NCBI GenBank assembly: GCA_020444475.1
Contig: JAHLKV010000001.1
Location: 124,001-188,000 of the forward strand
DNA from: a bacterium
Lineage (GTDB): Bacteria; Zixibacteria; MSB-5A5; GN15; FEB-12
Direction: 5' to 3'
Length of the DNA: 64,000 bases
Shown here: in pieces, positions 43,308 to 54,750 of the stretch
Layout of the letters: every line of letters starts with the position of its first letter
Numbering within the stretch: the stretch's first letter is position 1
The notes under the pieces: generated by a model
Database searches by the model: none
What the model was told of the DNA's origin: nothing
The model's input: only the letters and a program-made list of their open reading frames with translations
Made by a program: the position numbers and the translations under genes

Positions 43308-46130
43308 ATGGGCGTTTCAAGAGACTACGGCTCCGGGAAAACCGCACGCGCAGGGACGCTGGCAGCCTTTCTGCTGCTCACGGTCCTCCTTGCTTTGCCA
43401 CTGACGTCGTTCGCACAGGAAAACGATGAGTGCCTGATGTGTCACGGCGACCCCGACCTCTCCGCGGAGCGGGACGGTCTCGAACTCTCCCTGTTCGTCG
43501 ATGAGGACACCTTCGGCAAATCGGTTCACGCTCCCCTGGAGTGTATCGACTGCCACCAGGATCTGGCGGGCGCCGAAATGCCCCACGATGAGATGGTCGC
43601 CGACGTTGACTGCGGCATGTGCCATGATGATGTCGCCGAGATATACGGCCACAGCGTCCACGGCCAGCAGGTGGCGAAGGGTGAGAAACTCGCCCCCCAA
43701 TGCTGGGACTGTCACGGCAAACACGACATCCTTCCCAGGACCGATCCGAACTCCCAGGTCACGAAGTTCAACATTCCCGTCATGTGCGCCACCTGTCACC
43801 GTGAAGGAACGGCGGTCACCCGGAAGTACGACATCCCGGCCGATTCGGTGTTTCACTATTATTCGCAGTCCATTCACGGAGCGGGCCTCTTCCAGCAGGG
43901 CCTGACGGTCACGGCCGTCTGCTCGGACTGCCATACGGCTCACAACGTGCTGCCCCATGATGACCCCAAGTCGAGTATCAACCGCGCTAATGTCGCCAAC
44001 ACCTGCCAGAACTGCCACGGACGAATCGAGCAGGTTCACAAAAAAGTCGTCCGCGGTGAGCTATGGGAGAAGGAACCGAATAAGGTCCCGGCCTGCGTCG
44101 ACTGCCACCGTCCGCACGAAATTCGTCGTTTGTACTATGACGAAGGGATCGCCGACGCAGAGTGCATGACCTGTCACGGCAAGACCGATCTGTTCGCGAT
44201 GCGCGACGGGGAGCAGGTGTCGATGTATGTCGACACCGGCGAAGTTCAGCATTCGATCCATCGCTCCATCCAGTGCGCCCAGTGTCACACCGGCGCGACT
44301 CCGCAACGTGCCTCCCGACCGTGCGTCACGGTCATCCAGAAGGTCGACTGTTCCATTTGCCACTCGGAAGTCGTTGCAACGTACACGACCAGCACGCACG
44401 GAAAGCTGGCCGAGCGGGGCGATCCCGATGCTCCCGTCTGCGAAACCTGCCACGGCACGCACACCATCCAGAACCGACAGAACTCGAAATCTCCCACCTT
44501 CCCGACCAATGTCCCGGATCTGTGTTCCAAGTGCCACGGCGAAGGTGGTGTCGCCACCGCGCGCTATGCCGATGGTCAGCGCAACGTCGTCGAGGAATAC
44601 AAGCACGGTACCCACGGCGTGGGTCTGCTCGCCAGTGGACTGGTGGTGACCGCGATGTGTACGGACTGCCACACGCCACACCATGAACTGCCGCCGGAGG
44701 ACCCGCAATCGACCGTCCACCACGACAATATCCCCGCGACCTGCGCCAAGTGCCACAACGGCATCTACGAGCAGTACAGCATGAGCATTCATTCGCCGCT
44801 CGTTAATGATACCGACAAGAAGTTGCCGATCTGCTCCGACTGCCACCAGTCACATAATATCACCGAGTCGAATCTCTCCGGCTTCCGACTGGAGATCATG
44901 CAGCAGTGCGGTGATTGTCATGAGGATGTTACCGCAACCTATTTCGAAACCTTCCACGGCAAAGTGTCGCAGCTCGGTTCGTCGGCTGCCGCCATGTGCT
45001 ATGACTGCCACGGCGCCCACGACATTCTCCCGCCGGATGAGCCGGCTTCGCACCTGTCACGACAAAACGTCGTCGAGACGTGCGGCAAGTGCCACGAAGG
45101 CTCGCACCTGCAGTTTGCAGGCTATCTGAGCCACGCGACGCACCACGATCGGACCAAGTATCCGATCCTGTTTTATACTTTCTGGTTTATGACCACGCTG
45201 CTGGTCGGTACCCTTATTGTTGCCGGCACACACACCCTGCTGTGGCTGCCACGCTCGTTCCAGGCCATGAAAGCTGCCCAGGCGATCCGTCAGGCTACCC
45301 GCGGTCAGCTCGAATACCAGCGCTTCAAACCCCTCCATCGCCGTTTGCACATAATGGTCGTGATCAGCTTCCTCGGCCTGGCGATCACCGGTATGACGTT
45401 GAAGTTCTCGTACCTCGGCTGGGCACAGTGGCTCGCCGAGCTGCTCGGTGGACCGGCGTCGGCCGGCTTCATTCACCGTGTTTGCGCGGTCATAACATTC
45501 GCCTATTTCGCGATTCACATCTACGACCTGATTAGCGAAAAACGCAAGGCGGGGCGTTCGTGGAAGTCGTACCTGATTGGCCAGGACTCGATGCTGCCCA
45601 ACAAAAACGACTGGATCGATCTCAAGGCGACGATAAAGTGGTTCATCGGCATGGGGCCCCGCCCCGAGTACGGCCGCTGGACCTACTGGGAGAAGTTCGA
45701 CTATTTCGCGGTATTCTGGGGTGTGACGGTGATCGGCGCCACCGGCCTCGTGCTGTGGTTCCCCGAGTTCTTCACGATATTCCTGCCCGGGTGGATCATC
45801 AACGTCGCGACCATCGTCCACTCGGACGAGGCGCTGCTGGCGGTGGCTTTCATTTTCACCGTTCACTTCTTCAACACCCACTTCCGTCCGGACAAATTCC
45901 CCATGGATACGGTGATCTTCACCGGACGCATGCCGGTCGAGGAGTTGAAGCACGACCGTCCGCGTGAATACCGGGAGCTGATCAATTCACGGCAAATCCG
46001 AAAACACCTCGTAGAGCCGCTGCCGCCGTATGTGGTCAGGGGTTTGAAGGTATTCGGGACCGTCGCACTCCTAATTGGCCTTGCGTTGATCCTGTTGATT
46101 ATCTATGCTGAGGTGTTCGGATACAAGTAG
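43308..46130 (+). CDS. multiheme cytochrome c (19 CxxCH) fused to cytochrome b561-like membrane domain
   Basis: 19 CxxCH motifs counted in the translation, then a multi-TM b-type domain. Confidence 0.95.
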   Translation: MGVSRDYGSGKTARAGTLAAFLLLTVLLALPLTSFAQENDECLMCHGDPDLSAERDGLELSLFVDEDTFGKSVHAPLECIDCHQDLAGAEMPHDEMVADVDCGMCHDDVAEIYGHSVHGQQVAKGEKLAPQCWDCHGKHDILPRTDPNSQVTKFNIPVMCATCHREGTAVTRKYDIPADSVFHYYSQSIHGAGLFQQGLTVTAVCSDCHTAHNVLPHDDPKSSINRANVANTCQNCHGRIEQVHKKVVRGELWEKEPNKVPACVDCHRPHEIRRLYYDEGIADAECMTCHGKTDLFAMRDGEQVSMYVDTGEVQHSIHRSIQCAQCHTGATPQRASRPCVTVIQKVDCSICHSEVVATYTTSTHGKLAERGDPDAPVCETCHGTHTIQNRQNSKSPTFPTNVPDLCSKCHGEGGVATARYADGQRNVVEEYKHGTHGVGLLASGLVVTAMCTDCHTPHHELPPEDPQSTVHHDNIPATCAKCHNGIYEQYSMSIHSPLVNDTDKKLPICSDCHQSHNITESNLSGFRLEIMQQCGDCHEDVTATYFETFHGKVSQLGSSAAAMCYDCHGAHDILPPDEPASHLSRQNVVETCGKCHEGSHLQFAGYLSHATHHDRTKYPILFYTFWFMTTLLVGTLIVAGTHTLLWLPRSFQAMKAAQAIRQATRGQLEYQRFKPLHRRLHIMVVISFLGLAITGMTLKFSYLGWAQWLAELLGGPASAGFIHRVCAVITFAYFAIHIYDLISEKRKAGRSWKSYLIGQDSMLPNKNDWIDLKATIKWFIGMGPRPEYGRWTYWEKFDYFAVFWGVTVIGATGLVLWFPEFFTIFLPGWIINVATIVHSDEALLAVAFIFTVHFFNTHFRPDKFPMDTVIFTGRMPVEELKHDRPREYRELINSRQIRKHLVEPLPPYVVRGLKVFGTVALLIGLALILLIIYAEVFGYK

Positions 46131-46253
46131 TGGATCAGCCGATGCGGACCAGACATCCTTTCCGGGAGTCGACCTGATCGGCTCCCGGTTTCGTTTGAGT
46201 CCGATCGAATCGAGTGTGCCTGCTGCCCGAATGAGCTATTGTAAGGAGGTTGC

Positions 46254-47771
46254 GTGGAGAAGCCCATTCAGAAAAGAACCGTGTTTCGCCATCCCCTGGC
46301 CGCGCTTGGTGGCGCGCTTTTCCTTGCCGGCGGGTTCCTCTTCCTGATCCTGCTGTTTTTCGATTTCACGTCCAACAACGAAAACCCCTATCGCGCGCTG
46401 GTGACATGGGTGGGCGTCCCGTTTGTCATTACGCTCGGTTTCGTGCTCTTCCTCTGGGCGATTCGCCAGCAGGTGAAACAGGCTCGGAAAGAAGGACGGC
46501 GGGTTCGATTCAATCTCTCAATCGATCCCAGCGATCCGGTCTACATGCGCAACCTGTGGCTCTTCCTCGGACTCTGCGCGGTCTTGCTGCTGCTGGTGGT
46601 TTACAGCGGCACCCAGGCGTACGAAGCTACCGACTCGGTAGCCTTCTGCGGAGAAACCTGCCACACCGTGATGGAACCACAAGCGGTGACCTACCACAAC
46701 TCGGCCCACGCCCGTGTGCCCTGCGTGGAGTGCCATATCGGTCCCGGCGCTTCGTTTTATGTCCGCTCAAAGGTGGACGGTATCCGCCAGCTCTGGGCGA
46801 CTGCGCTCGACACCTATTCGCGTCCGATCGAAACCCCCGTCGCAAACCTGCGACCGTCCCGAGAAACCTGCGAGAACTGTCACTGGCCCCAGCAGTTCTA
46901 TGGCGAGAAGCTGGTTACCCGGACCTATTACAAGACCGACGAACAAAACTCTCCCTGGACCATCAATCTTCTTCTCAAGATCGGCGGCGGTAACCCCCGA
47001 ACCGGGATCAACGAGGGAATTCACTGGCATATGGTGACCGCCAGCGACATCCGCTATGTCGCCTCCGATCCCAAACGCAACGACATTGTCTGGGTGGAAC
47101 TGGTAGATAAGCAGACCGGGGACACGACCATCTACACCAAACAGGGAGCCGACCTTCCCGACCTGGAGAGTCCCGAGACGGAGATTCGGAGATTCGACTG
47201 CATGGACTGCCACAACCGACCGTCACACAAATTCCTCGCTCCCGCGACATCGCTCAACCTGGCCATGTCGACCGGTCAGATTTCTCCCCGCATCCCCTAC
47301 ATCAGGCAGGAAGGACTGGACGTGCTCAATGCGGAGTATGAGAATCGGGAAGAAGCGCAGGAGAAGATTCGCAGTGGGATCCAATCCTACTATGAAGAGA
47401 AGTATCCCGGATTCACCGACTCGAATCGAACGCTGATCGAACAGGCCACGACGAAAATCCTTGATATATACAACAACAACTTCTTCCCCGAAATGAAGAC
47501 GGACTATCGAGACCGCGAGAACCACCTCAGCCATTTCGTAAACGATGGTTGCTTCCGGTGCCATAACACCGACATGCAGGACGCCGAAGGCAACGCAGTG
47601 AAGAGCGACTGCAACAGCTGTCATCTGATCCTCGCTCAGGGCCCGTCGGAGTCGGTGGACAGCTTAGAGAGCAATCTTGCGGGCCTGACCTTCCAGCATC
47701 CGGAAGACATCGGCGGCATGTGGCAGGACTCAAAGTGCACGGATTGTCACACTCCCGAACAGGGTTACTAA
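46254..47771 (+). CDS. NapC/NirT-like membrane multiheme cytochrome
   Basis: Two N-terminal TMs; FCGETCHTVMEPQAVTYHNSAHARVPCVECHIGPGASF; 6 CxxCH plus one Cx3CH; GTG start after AAGGAGG. Confidence 0.93.
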   Translation: MEKPIQKRTVFRHPLAALGGALFLAGGFLFLILLFFDFTSNNENPYRALVTWVGVPFVITLGFVLFLWAIRQQVKQARKEGRRVRFNLSIDPSDPVYMRNLWLFLGLCAVLLLLVVYSGTQAYEATDSVAFCGETCHTVMEPQAVTYHNSAHARVPCVECHIGPGASFYVRSKVDGIRQLWATALDTYSRPIETPVANLRPSRETCENCHWPQQFYGEKLVTRTYYKTDEQNSPWTINLLLKIGGGNPRTGINEGIHWHMVTASDIRYVASDPKRNDIVWVELVDKQTGDTTIYTKQGADLPDLESPETEIRRFDCMDCHNRPSHKFLAPATSLNLAMSTGQISPRIPYIRQEGLDVLNAEYENREEAQEKIRSGIQSYYEEKYPGFTDSNRTLIEQATTKILDIYNNNFFPEMKTDYRDRENHLSHFVNDGCFRCHNTDMQDAEGNAVKSDCNSCHLILAQGPSESVDSLESNLAGLTFQHPEDIGGMWQDSKCTDCHTPEQGY

Positions 47772-48103
47772 GTTAGACAACCGCTCGCCAGGTAGACGTC
47801 AGGAGACGAACGGCTCAGCCTGCCGATTCGTCTCCACTCCCTTTTGAGATAGAGCAAATAACTGTCTGTCAGACCGTTACGAGACCCGCCCGTCGTCTTC
47901 GGCCGGCTTGCCTGGTGCCGATGCCACGCCGGAGCTGCAGTCGCAGATTTTGCATTTCCGTGAACTCCCCCACCCCATTTGCGTTATAGATTTCGAATTC
48001 TCTTTGCAAAATGGACTAGTATAGTATATTCTCGGTTGGGTAACCCCTTGTACCTTACCGCCCTTTTGACTCAACATCTGATAGGAACAGGAAGGAAGAT
48101 GTC

Positions 48104-49984
48104 ATGGGACGTTCCGTATCACGCGTCGCGTCTGACAGCACGCTCGTCCGTCTGACTCTGGCTCTGATCGTGGCCGCAGCGATGCTGCTGGTGGCCGGCT
48201 CTGTGCGGGGTGATGAGAATCCGCCCGAACAGAATCTGATGAGTGAAACCGGCAGCCTTTTCGGCAGTCCGGGTGGCGCCGAACACTGCTGGACGCAGAT
48301 CAAGTACAATCAGAAGTATGCCACCAAAGATGCGCAGGCTTGTACGCCGCAGGGACCGTGCGACCTGCCTGCCACACGCGATTCCTGGATACCCGATGAA
48401 AACGTCCCCATCACCTACATCAAGCTTTTCTTCCACATTTTGCGTAACGACGATGGGTCGAATGCCGCGACCACGCCTGAGATGGTCGGCCTGCAGGTGG
48501 CCCACCTCAACGAGGACTATCTGCCGTTTCGAATTCAGTTCGAGTACGACTGGGACTTCGTCAACAGCTCGGCCTATCGTTATCTCGACGATAATGAAAT
48601 GAACCCGATGAAGGCAGCTTATGCGATAGCCCCGGACTCTCAGTTGAACGTATTCGTCTCGTACGTCAATGAGTCGTATTCCTACGGCACCTTCCCCTGG
48701 GATAACGACGCGCAGACCGTTTTCGGTGGCATTGTCATGACCACCGGCCACTTTTCGTCCGTTCAGTCAGTTCTGGCTCACGAGATAGGCCACTGCCTGG
48801 GACTCTGGCATACGCACCACGGGGTATCCGAAGTCAGCACGTGCGGTTCCTGTTACGAGCGCGCCGGAGCTGCCGACCGGGACTACACCGGCGACCTCTG
48901 CTCCGATACCGATCCCACGCCGGTGAACTACTCTTGCAGTGGACCGGGGGGCGTCGACGGCTGCTCGGGCAACAACTGGGGCCAGACCGACACGCAGAAC
49001 TTCATGGGCTACGGCCCAGACTTCTGTATCACCGAATTCTCCCCGCAGCAGGCAGGACGTATGCACTGCTGGATTGACGACGAGCTGTCGAGCTGGGTCG
49101 AAGGCGTTCGCTTCGCTGCCTCGAACACGTTTGGTCCGGTCCCGCTGGATGTCAGCTTTGAGGGGATCACCAGCAAGAGTGTCAACGAATGGAACTGGGA
49201 GTTCGGCGATGGATCTACGGCTGATATAGCCTCTCCGGATCACACCTATACCCTGCCCGGCAACTACACGGTCGACGTATCGATCAACGCAACTGATGGT
49301 GTGTTCGCGGCACAGCAGAAGTACCTCGTGTTCGCGTACGCCGATACGATGCTCGCCACCGACGCCACCGGACAGGCGGGCCAGCAGGTTCGCGTGGATA
49401 TCAACGCCGTGAACTACATCCCGCTTACCAGGATTGAGATTCCTTTCTCGTGGGCCGGTGACTTCAATATGACGTTTGATTCGCTGAGCACTGCCGGTCT
49501 GCGTACCGATTTTGTCAGTCAAAAGACATTTATAAATTATGGCGCCGCCGCACGGCGAGCTGCTTACCACTTCGATATGGCGGCGGCTGCGCAGACTTTG
49601 GAGCCGGGGAGCGGGCCGATACTCAGCCTGTACTTCCGTATTCCGCCGGGCGCCACGGGGATCTCGAACCCCATTACGATCGCTCCTTACTCGTCGTACA
49701 CCATCGAGTTCGAGTGTACGGAAGGAACCTACGAGCCGGTCTTCTACTCCGGCGTCGTATCGCTCGATGCCTGCCTGGCCGGCGATGTCAATGCCGACGG
49801 CCAGGGGCCGGATCTTTCCGACCTTATCTTCTTGGTGAACTACCTCTTCAGTGGTGGTCCGTCGCCGGTCGATTCCCGCCAGGCCAACGCCAATGGCTCC
49901 GGGGATATCGATCTCTCGGACCTCATCTATCTGGTGAATTACTTGTTTAACGGCGGGCCCGATCCGATCTGCCCCGCTTCATAG
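48104..49984 (+). CDS. secreted M43-like metalloprotease with PKD, cohesin-like and dockerin-like modules
   Basis: HEIGHCLGLWH zinc motif; EWNWEFGDGSTADIASPDHTYTLPGNYTVDVSI (PKD); C-terminal duplicated DLSDLIFLVNYLFSGGPSP / DLSDLIYLVNYLFNGGPDP. Confidence 0.9.
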   Translation: MGRSVSRVASDSTLVRLTLALIVAAAMLLVAGSVRGDENPPEQNLMSETGSLFGSPGGAEHCWTQIKYNQKYATKDAQACTPQGPCDLPATRDSWIPDENVPITYIKLFFHILRNDDGSNAATTPEMVGLQVAHLNEDYLPFRIQFEYDWDFVNSSAYRYLDDNEMNPMKAAYAIAPDSQLNVFVSYVNESYSYGTFPWDNDAQTVFGGIVMTTGHFSSVQSVLAHEIGHCLGLWHTHHGVSEVSTCGSCYERAGAADRDYTGDLCSDTDPTPVNYSCSGPGGVDGCSGNNWGQTDTQNFMGYGPDFCITEFSPQQAGRMHCWIDDELSSWVEGVRFAASNTFGPVPLDVSFEGITSKSVNEWNWEFGDGSTADIASPDHTYTLPGNYTVDVSINATDGVFAAQQKYLVFAYADTMLATDATGQAGQQVRVDINAVNYIPLTRIEIPFSWAGDFNMTFDSLSTAGLRTDFVSQKTFINYGAAARRAAYHFDMAAAAQTLEPGSGPILSLYFRIPPGATGISNPITIAPYSSYTIEFECTEGTYEPVFYSGVVSLDACLAGDVNADGQGPDLSDLIFLVNYLFSGGPSPVDSRQANANGSGDIDLSDLIYLVNYLFNGGPDPICPAS

Positions 49985-50001
49985 ATCATTGACGAATGCG
50001 C

Positions 50002-50038
50002 AAGGGCGGGTATCTTACGGGTATCCGCCCTTCTTTTT
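50002..50038 (+). terminator. terminator after the metalloprotease gene
   Basis: AAGGGCGG...CCGCCCTT followed by CTTTTT. Confidence 0.8.
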
Positions 50039-50058
50039 GATCTTCTGAAAGTGAGCAC

Positions 50059-50985
50059 GTGGATACGGCACACCGTCACAACATCAGTCATCGCCTGACT
50101 CACGGACCACGGCCCGTGATTGCCGATGGCGCCGTTGGTTCGATGCTGCTCAAACGCCTCCCACCGGATCACCCGTCATGGGGCGGACATTTCCCATGTT
50201 GCGAGATACTCAACCGGACCGCCGCCGATGTCGTCCGCGACTTGCACTCGGCATACGTCCGGGCCGGCGCTGAGATCATCACCACCAATACCTTCTGTGC
50301 CACACCGATTATGCTTGATCGATTCGGACTGGATAGAGAGGCTGCCTCCTTAAATGCCCGGGCCGTCGAGCTAGCTCGACAGGCCATCAGCCCGGTTGAT
50401 TTGCATCGAAAGGTGTTTGTGGCCGGATCGGTTGGTCCCATCGTGATCGGGGAGCGGAGTGTCACGGACAATGACCTGGCCGGGACTTATGAAGTGCAGA
50501 TCCGCTCCCTCGCCGACGCAGGTATCGACCTCCTTCTGATAGAAACGGTCGTCTCCCTGCGCCAGCTGCGCGCAGTGCTGACCGCCGCGACGCGCGCACA
50601 TGTCAACCCCGTTTGGGTCTCCCTGGCACCGCTGGAGGGGCAACTCTTCCCGATCGACGGCACGGTCGAGCAGGCGGTTTCGACGTTCGCGGAGTTCGGT
50701 GTCTCGATTGTGGGAGCAAATTGCGGCGAAGGGCCCCGAAGTCTCGAATCGACTCTTCGCCAGTTGTCCTCACGGTTCGACGGCTCCCTCTACTGCGCCC
50801 CGTCGGCCGGACTTCCCGACACCACCGCTGAACCGGTACGATATCCGATCGACTCGGAGAGTTTTTTTTCAGAAGTTGGCTCTCTTCTGGAATCATATGA
50901 TATATTGGTACTGGGAGGCTGCTGCGGCACCACCCCGGAGCACATCGCCCGTCTTCAGGCGCTTGCAGTAGATAAGAGCGACTGA
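50059..50985 (+). CDS. homocysteine S-methyltransferase family protein
   Basis: DGAVGSMLL; GANCGEGP and LGGCCGTTPEHI Zn-binding motifs; GTG start. Confidence 0.92.
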   Translation: MDTAHRHNISHRLTHGPRPVIADGAVGSMLLKRLPPDHPSWGGHFPCCEILNRTAADVVRDLHSAYVRAGAEIITTNTFCATPIMLDRFGLDREAASLNARAVELARQAISPVDLHRKVFVAGSVGPIVIGERSVTDNDLAGTYEVQIRSLADAGIDLLLIETVVSLRQLRAVLTAATRAHVNPVWVSLAPLEGQLFPIDGTVEQAVSTFAEFGVSIVGANCGEGPRSLESTLRQLSSRFDGSLYCAPSAGLPDTTAEPVRYPIDSESFFSEVGSLLESYDILVLGGCCGTTPEHIARLQALAVDKSD

Positions 50986-51051
50986 AGCAATAAGTGACTG
51001 GACGAAAAATACCCGAGGTTCGTCTTACCTGCACACGGACTTCGGACCGAG

Positions 51052-54000
51052 ATGCAAAACGCTGATATGTTCAATAGAAACGCCACCACATTCAAGCTCT
51101 TCCGTGCCGCTCTCTTCGTCGCACTGTTCCTGAGCCCGACCCTCACCATGTCAGCTCAACGCTCCGGACCCGTTCCCGGACGGTTCATCATCAAGCTGCA
51201 GCCCCGGGTGGACGCCGCAACGGTGGCTCAGTCACTTGACGACCAGACTGTCTTCCGGCAGCTCACTCCCGGCGCTGCCCTGAAGACCACCGCAGCGAGC
51301 GAACTCGATCGCTACTACCTGTATGTCACCCCGGATACAACAGCGAGGAGCACGGATGCAATTGCCGCGATCGGCGCCGATCGTATCGCCCACATAGAGC
51401 CGGACTACTACCTCGAGCTCTTTGATCTCCCCTCCGATGGTTTGTTCTCGAATCAATGGGGACTGTACAACGATGGTCAGGGGTATCTCGGCATCGTGCG
51501 CCTTCCGGGTGTCGGTGACGATACCCTCGCTCTCAAGTCCGGCATCGCCGGCAAGGACATGAACCTTCGGCCTTTTTATCAGAGCCCCCCGAGCGAGACA
51601 ACCTCGGTGGTGGTCGGCGTGATTGACTCCGGAACCGATCTCCATCATCCCGAACTGGCCGGTCGTCTCTTCCACAATGAGGATGAGATACCCGGCAACG
51701 GCCTCGACGACGACCACAACGGCTTCATAGACGACACCCTGGGGTTCGATATGTCCGGTGACATAGAGACTATTACCGACATTGTTCCCGACAATGACCC
51801 TACCGATGAGCACGGGCACGGCACTCACATCGCCGGTATCGTCGCTGCAAACAACGACGCTCAGGGCGTGGTTGGTGTGGCGCCGTGGGTCAAAATTCTG
51901 CCGGTCAAGATTCTGCCGAACGCCACCACCGCCGTCGGCGTCTCGGGAATCATCTACGCCGTCAACGCCGGAGCAAAGATCCTTAATCTGAGCTGGGGCT
52001 CGCCGTACGAATCGTTGCTGCTGCAGGAAGCCATTGCCTATGCCCGTTCCAACGGTGTCATCGTGATGGCCGCATCGGGCAACTCCGGACAACGAGAGTT
52101 CTTCTACCCGGCCAACACGCCGGGCTCGTTTACGGTCGGCGCCGGTAACTCGAGCGGCGATGTCACCTATTTCTCGACCTATGGAGAACACATAGACCTG
52201 ATTGCGCCGGGCGAAGACATTCTCTCGCTGCGCGCGGCCGGCACCGACATGTACGCCGGACTCGGCGAGCCGGGTGTGCGGATCGTTGGTCCGGATTCTC
52301 TGTACTATCTCTCTGACGGTACGTCTATGGCCACACCGATGGCGGTCGGAGCCGCGGCGCTCCTCTGGTCATATCGACCGGATCTGTCCGCCGACGAACT
52401 GGAAGAGATCCTCCGGCTCGGCGCCACCGACCTGATCGATCCCCTGCAGGCGGGAGACACCCTGGTCGGCCCGGATTCGATCTCCGGCTGGGGGTATCTG
52501 AATGTCACCGCCTCCTACTCGCTCCTCGACGAAGGGGGCTTGTATCTCGTCGACCCACAGCCTCGAAGCAGATACACGGACGACGTCGCCATCAGGATCG
52601 CACCGGTCGCCGACTATCTCGGTGGCTGGCGGCTCGACTACTCAGTTGGAATCGGGTCCACCGACTGGCAACCACTCGACTCAGGTCTCATTCTCCCGGT
52701 CGACTCCATTGCCCATATCTTCAGCAGCACTGATATCGCGGGCTTCATTAACCTCCGCCTCACCGATGACAACGACCGCCAACGCACAGTGACCTTCATC
52801 TACTCAGGCTTCAACCGTCTCGACATAGTCGCGCCGACGGACGGCGAGCAGATGCAGTACGCCGTGCCGGTGTTCGGTTCGGCCTTCGGCCCCAACTACG
52901 ACTCACTTCGCATCGAGTACCGCGGAATCGAGCCGAGCGCGAACCGCCTGTACACCTCCTCGGCGGAGTATTTCGACAGTTTGATTTTCACCTGGAATCT
53001 CTCGGGAATCGAGGCGGGAGATTATACGGTACTCCTGCGCGGTTACTATGGAGCAGAGGTCCGATCCGACAGCGTCGATGTGACCATCCTGAACTCCTTC
53101 GCTGCCGGCTGGCCGCGCCAAATGCCGGGCAAAGGGGCGCAGAGTCCCGTCTCCGCCGATCTGGACAACGATGGAGTCAACGAGTTGATCGTCGGTACTT
53201 CGTATGGACTGATGGTCTACAACGCCGATGGGACGCTCTTTAGTGGTTTCCCTGCTTTGTCCGGGACCGACATGAGATCAATGCCGGCCGTTTACGATGT
53301 CGACCGCGACGGCTATGACGACATCATCTGCACCAACGCTGACGGACTGCATGTGTTTAATCGGTTTGGCGAATACGTCGACGGCTGGCCGATCGAATGC
53401 ACCACCGGCCAGCTGCAATTCGGCTATCCTATCCCGTCGGTGGTACAGCTCGGAGGCTCGGTGCCTGATACCGCAATCGTGCTGATAAACAACCGAGGGC
53501 AGATACTCGCCTTCGACCTGCAAGGCGATTCCTATTTCTACTCCCTCGACGGCTGGTTTGCGGATTTCGGCCCCAGTCCGAGCGCGTCGTTTTTCTACGG
53601 TGGTAACTCCGTCGCGTCAACCGATCTCAATGGGGACGGTCTGCCCGAGCTCGTCGCGACATACTCCAACAATCTCCCCTATGCCGGCAATGCCATTCTT
53701 GACGCTCGCACGGGCCAGACAGCGTGGGACATGGTGAGCCCGCTCACGATGCCGGCCAGGGCGGTGTACGGTTCGGTCATGGCGGATCTCAATCACGACG
53801 GGCTGCCGGAGATCATAACTACCGGATACACTGACAACAGCTCCCGGACGATCTGGGCAAAAACGCTCGGTGTCGTTGATCTCCCCGGCTGGCCCATCGA
53901 GCTGCCCGAACTGGGAGGTTGGATCGGGAATATCCCGACCGTGGCGGATCTCGACTTGGACGGCAGTCCGGAAGTGCTCGTGACCTTCTTTGAGTTCGAC

Positions 54001-54750
54001 ATCGGCGGTCTCTTCATATATAGAGCCGACGGCACTCCGTATTCGCAGTTGAGCGGCCAACCCTACGGCGAGGCGTTTTACTACCCCGCCACCTTCGGCC
54101 CCCCGATCGTTGCAGATCTGCTCAACGATGAAGCCCCGGAAATCGCCATCCGCGGTGGCTACATCCTGCCCGGCACCGGTACCGAAAAATTGTTCGTGCT
54201 CGACAATGCCGCATCACTCATCCCCGGCTGGCCGATCGCCACACCCAATCGCCCAAACACGGTATTCTCGACCGCTTACGCACCGATGGTTGATGATATC
54301 GATTCCGACGGCCTGGTGGAACTGGCTCTTTTCGGCGACGATAACCAGCTCTATGTCTGGGATTTCACGGCCTCTTCACGAGCGGGGAGAAATAGCGGAA
54401 GACTGTTTGTCGATAAGCTTAACTCGGGGCTGATGCCTCAGGACGACATTCCTACCGACGTCGGCGACCTGCCAAACGCCTTGCCGTTGTCATTCGAACT
54501 GCAACAGAACTACCCAAACCCGTTCAATCCGTCCACCGTGATCGAGTTCGCCCTGCCCGAGCAGGCGGAGACCAGACTCGACGTGTTCAACGTGCTCGGT
54601 CAGCGTGTGACGACTCTGGTCGACCGGACTCTTCCGGCCGGCAGACATCGTGTTCGGTTCGATGGCGCAGGTCTGGCCTCGGGTGTCTATCTCTATCGCC
54701 TCAAAACCGACGACCGGGAGACGTCGAGAAAGATGATGCTCGTCAAATGA
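51052..54750 (+). CDS. secreted subtilase (S8) with FG-GAP/VCBS-like repeats and T9SS/FlgD-like C-terminal domain
   Basis: Asp VVGVIDSGTDLHHPELAG, His DEHGHGTHIAGI, Ser DGTSMATPMAVGAAAL; C-terminal LQQNYPNPFNPSTVIEFALPEQ...ASGVYLYRLKTDDRETSRKMMLVK. Confidence 0.95.
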   Translation: MQNADMFNRNATTFKLFRAALFVALFLSPTLTMSAQRSGPVPGRFIIKLQPRVDAATVAQSLDDQTVFRQLTPGAALKTTAASELDRYYLYVTPDTTARSTDAIAAIGADRIAHIEPDYYLELFDLPSDGLFSNQWGLYNDGQGYLGIVRLPGVGDDTLALKSGIAGKDMNLRPFYQSPPSETTSVVVGVIDSGTDLHHPELAGRLFHNEDEIPGNGLDDDHNGFIDDTLGFDMSGDIETITDIVPDNDPTDEHGHGTHIAGIVAANNDAQGVVGVAPWVKILPVKILPNATTAVGVSGIIYAVNAGAKILNLSWGSPYESLLLQEAIAYARSNGVIVMAASGNSGQREFFYPANTPGSFTVGAGNSSGDVTYFSTYGEHIDLIAPGEDILSLRAAGTDMYAGLGEPGVRIVGPDSLYYLSDGTSMATPMAVGAAALLWSYRPDLSADELEEILRLGATDLIDPLQAGDTLVGPDSISGWGYLNVTASYSLLDEGGLYLVDPQPRSRYTDDVAIRIAPVADYLGGWRLDYSVGIGSTDWQPLDSGLILPVDSIAHIFSSTDIAGFINLRLTDDNDRQRTVTFIYSGFNRLDIVAPTDGEQMQYAVPVFGSAFGPNYDSLRIEYRGIEPSANRLYTSSAEYFDSLIFTWNLSGIEAGDYTVLLRGYYGAEVRSDSVDVTILNSFAAGWPRQMPGKGAQSPVSADLDNDGVNELIVGTSYGLMVYNADGTLFSGFPALSGTDMRSMPAVYDVDRDGYDDIICTNADGLHVFNRFGEYVDGWPIECTTGQLQFGYPIPSVVQLGGSVPDTAIVLINNRGQILAFDLQGDSYFYSLDGWFADFGPSPSASFFYGGNSVASTDLNGDGLPELVATYSNNLPYAGNAILDARTGQTAWDMVSPLTMPARAVYGSVMADLNHDGLPEIITTGYTDNSSRTIWAKTLGVVDLPGWPIELPELGGWIGNIPTVADLDLDGSPEVLVTFFEFDIGGLFIYRADGTPYSQLSGQPYGEAFYYPATFGPPIVADLLNDEAPEIAIRGGYILPGTGTEKLFVLDNAASLIPGWPIATPNRPNTVFSTAYAPMVDDIDSDGLVELALFGDDNQLYVWDFTASSRAGRNSGRLFVDKLNSGLMPQDDIPTDVGDLPNALPLSFELQQNYPNPFNPSTVIEFALPEQAETRLDVFNVLGQRVTTLVDRTLPAGRHRVRFDGAGLASGVYLYRLKTDDRETSRKMMLVK

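Noticed and set aside
47877-48077. 66 aa minus-strand ORF with CKICDCSS near its end
   Set aside because: Short, no clear RBS or family; the Cys cluster alone is not enough.
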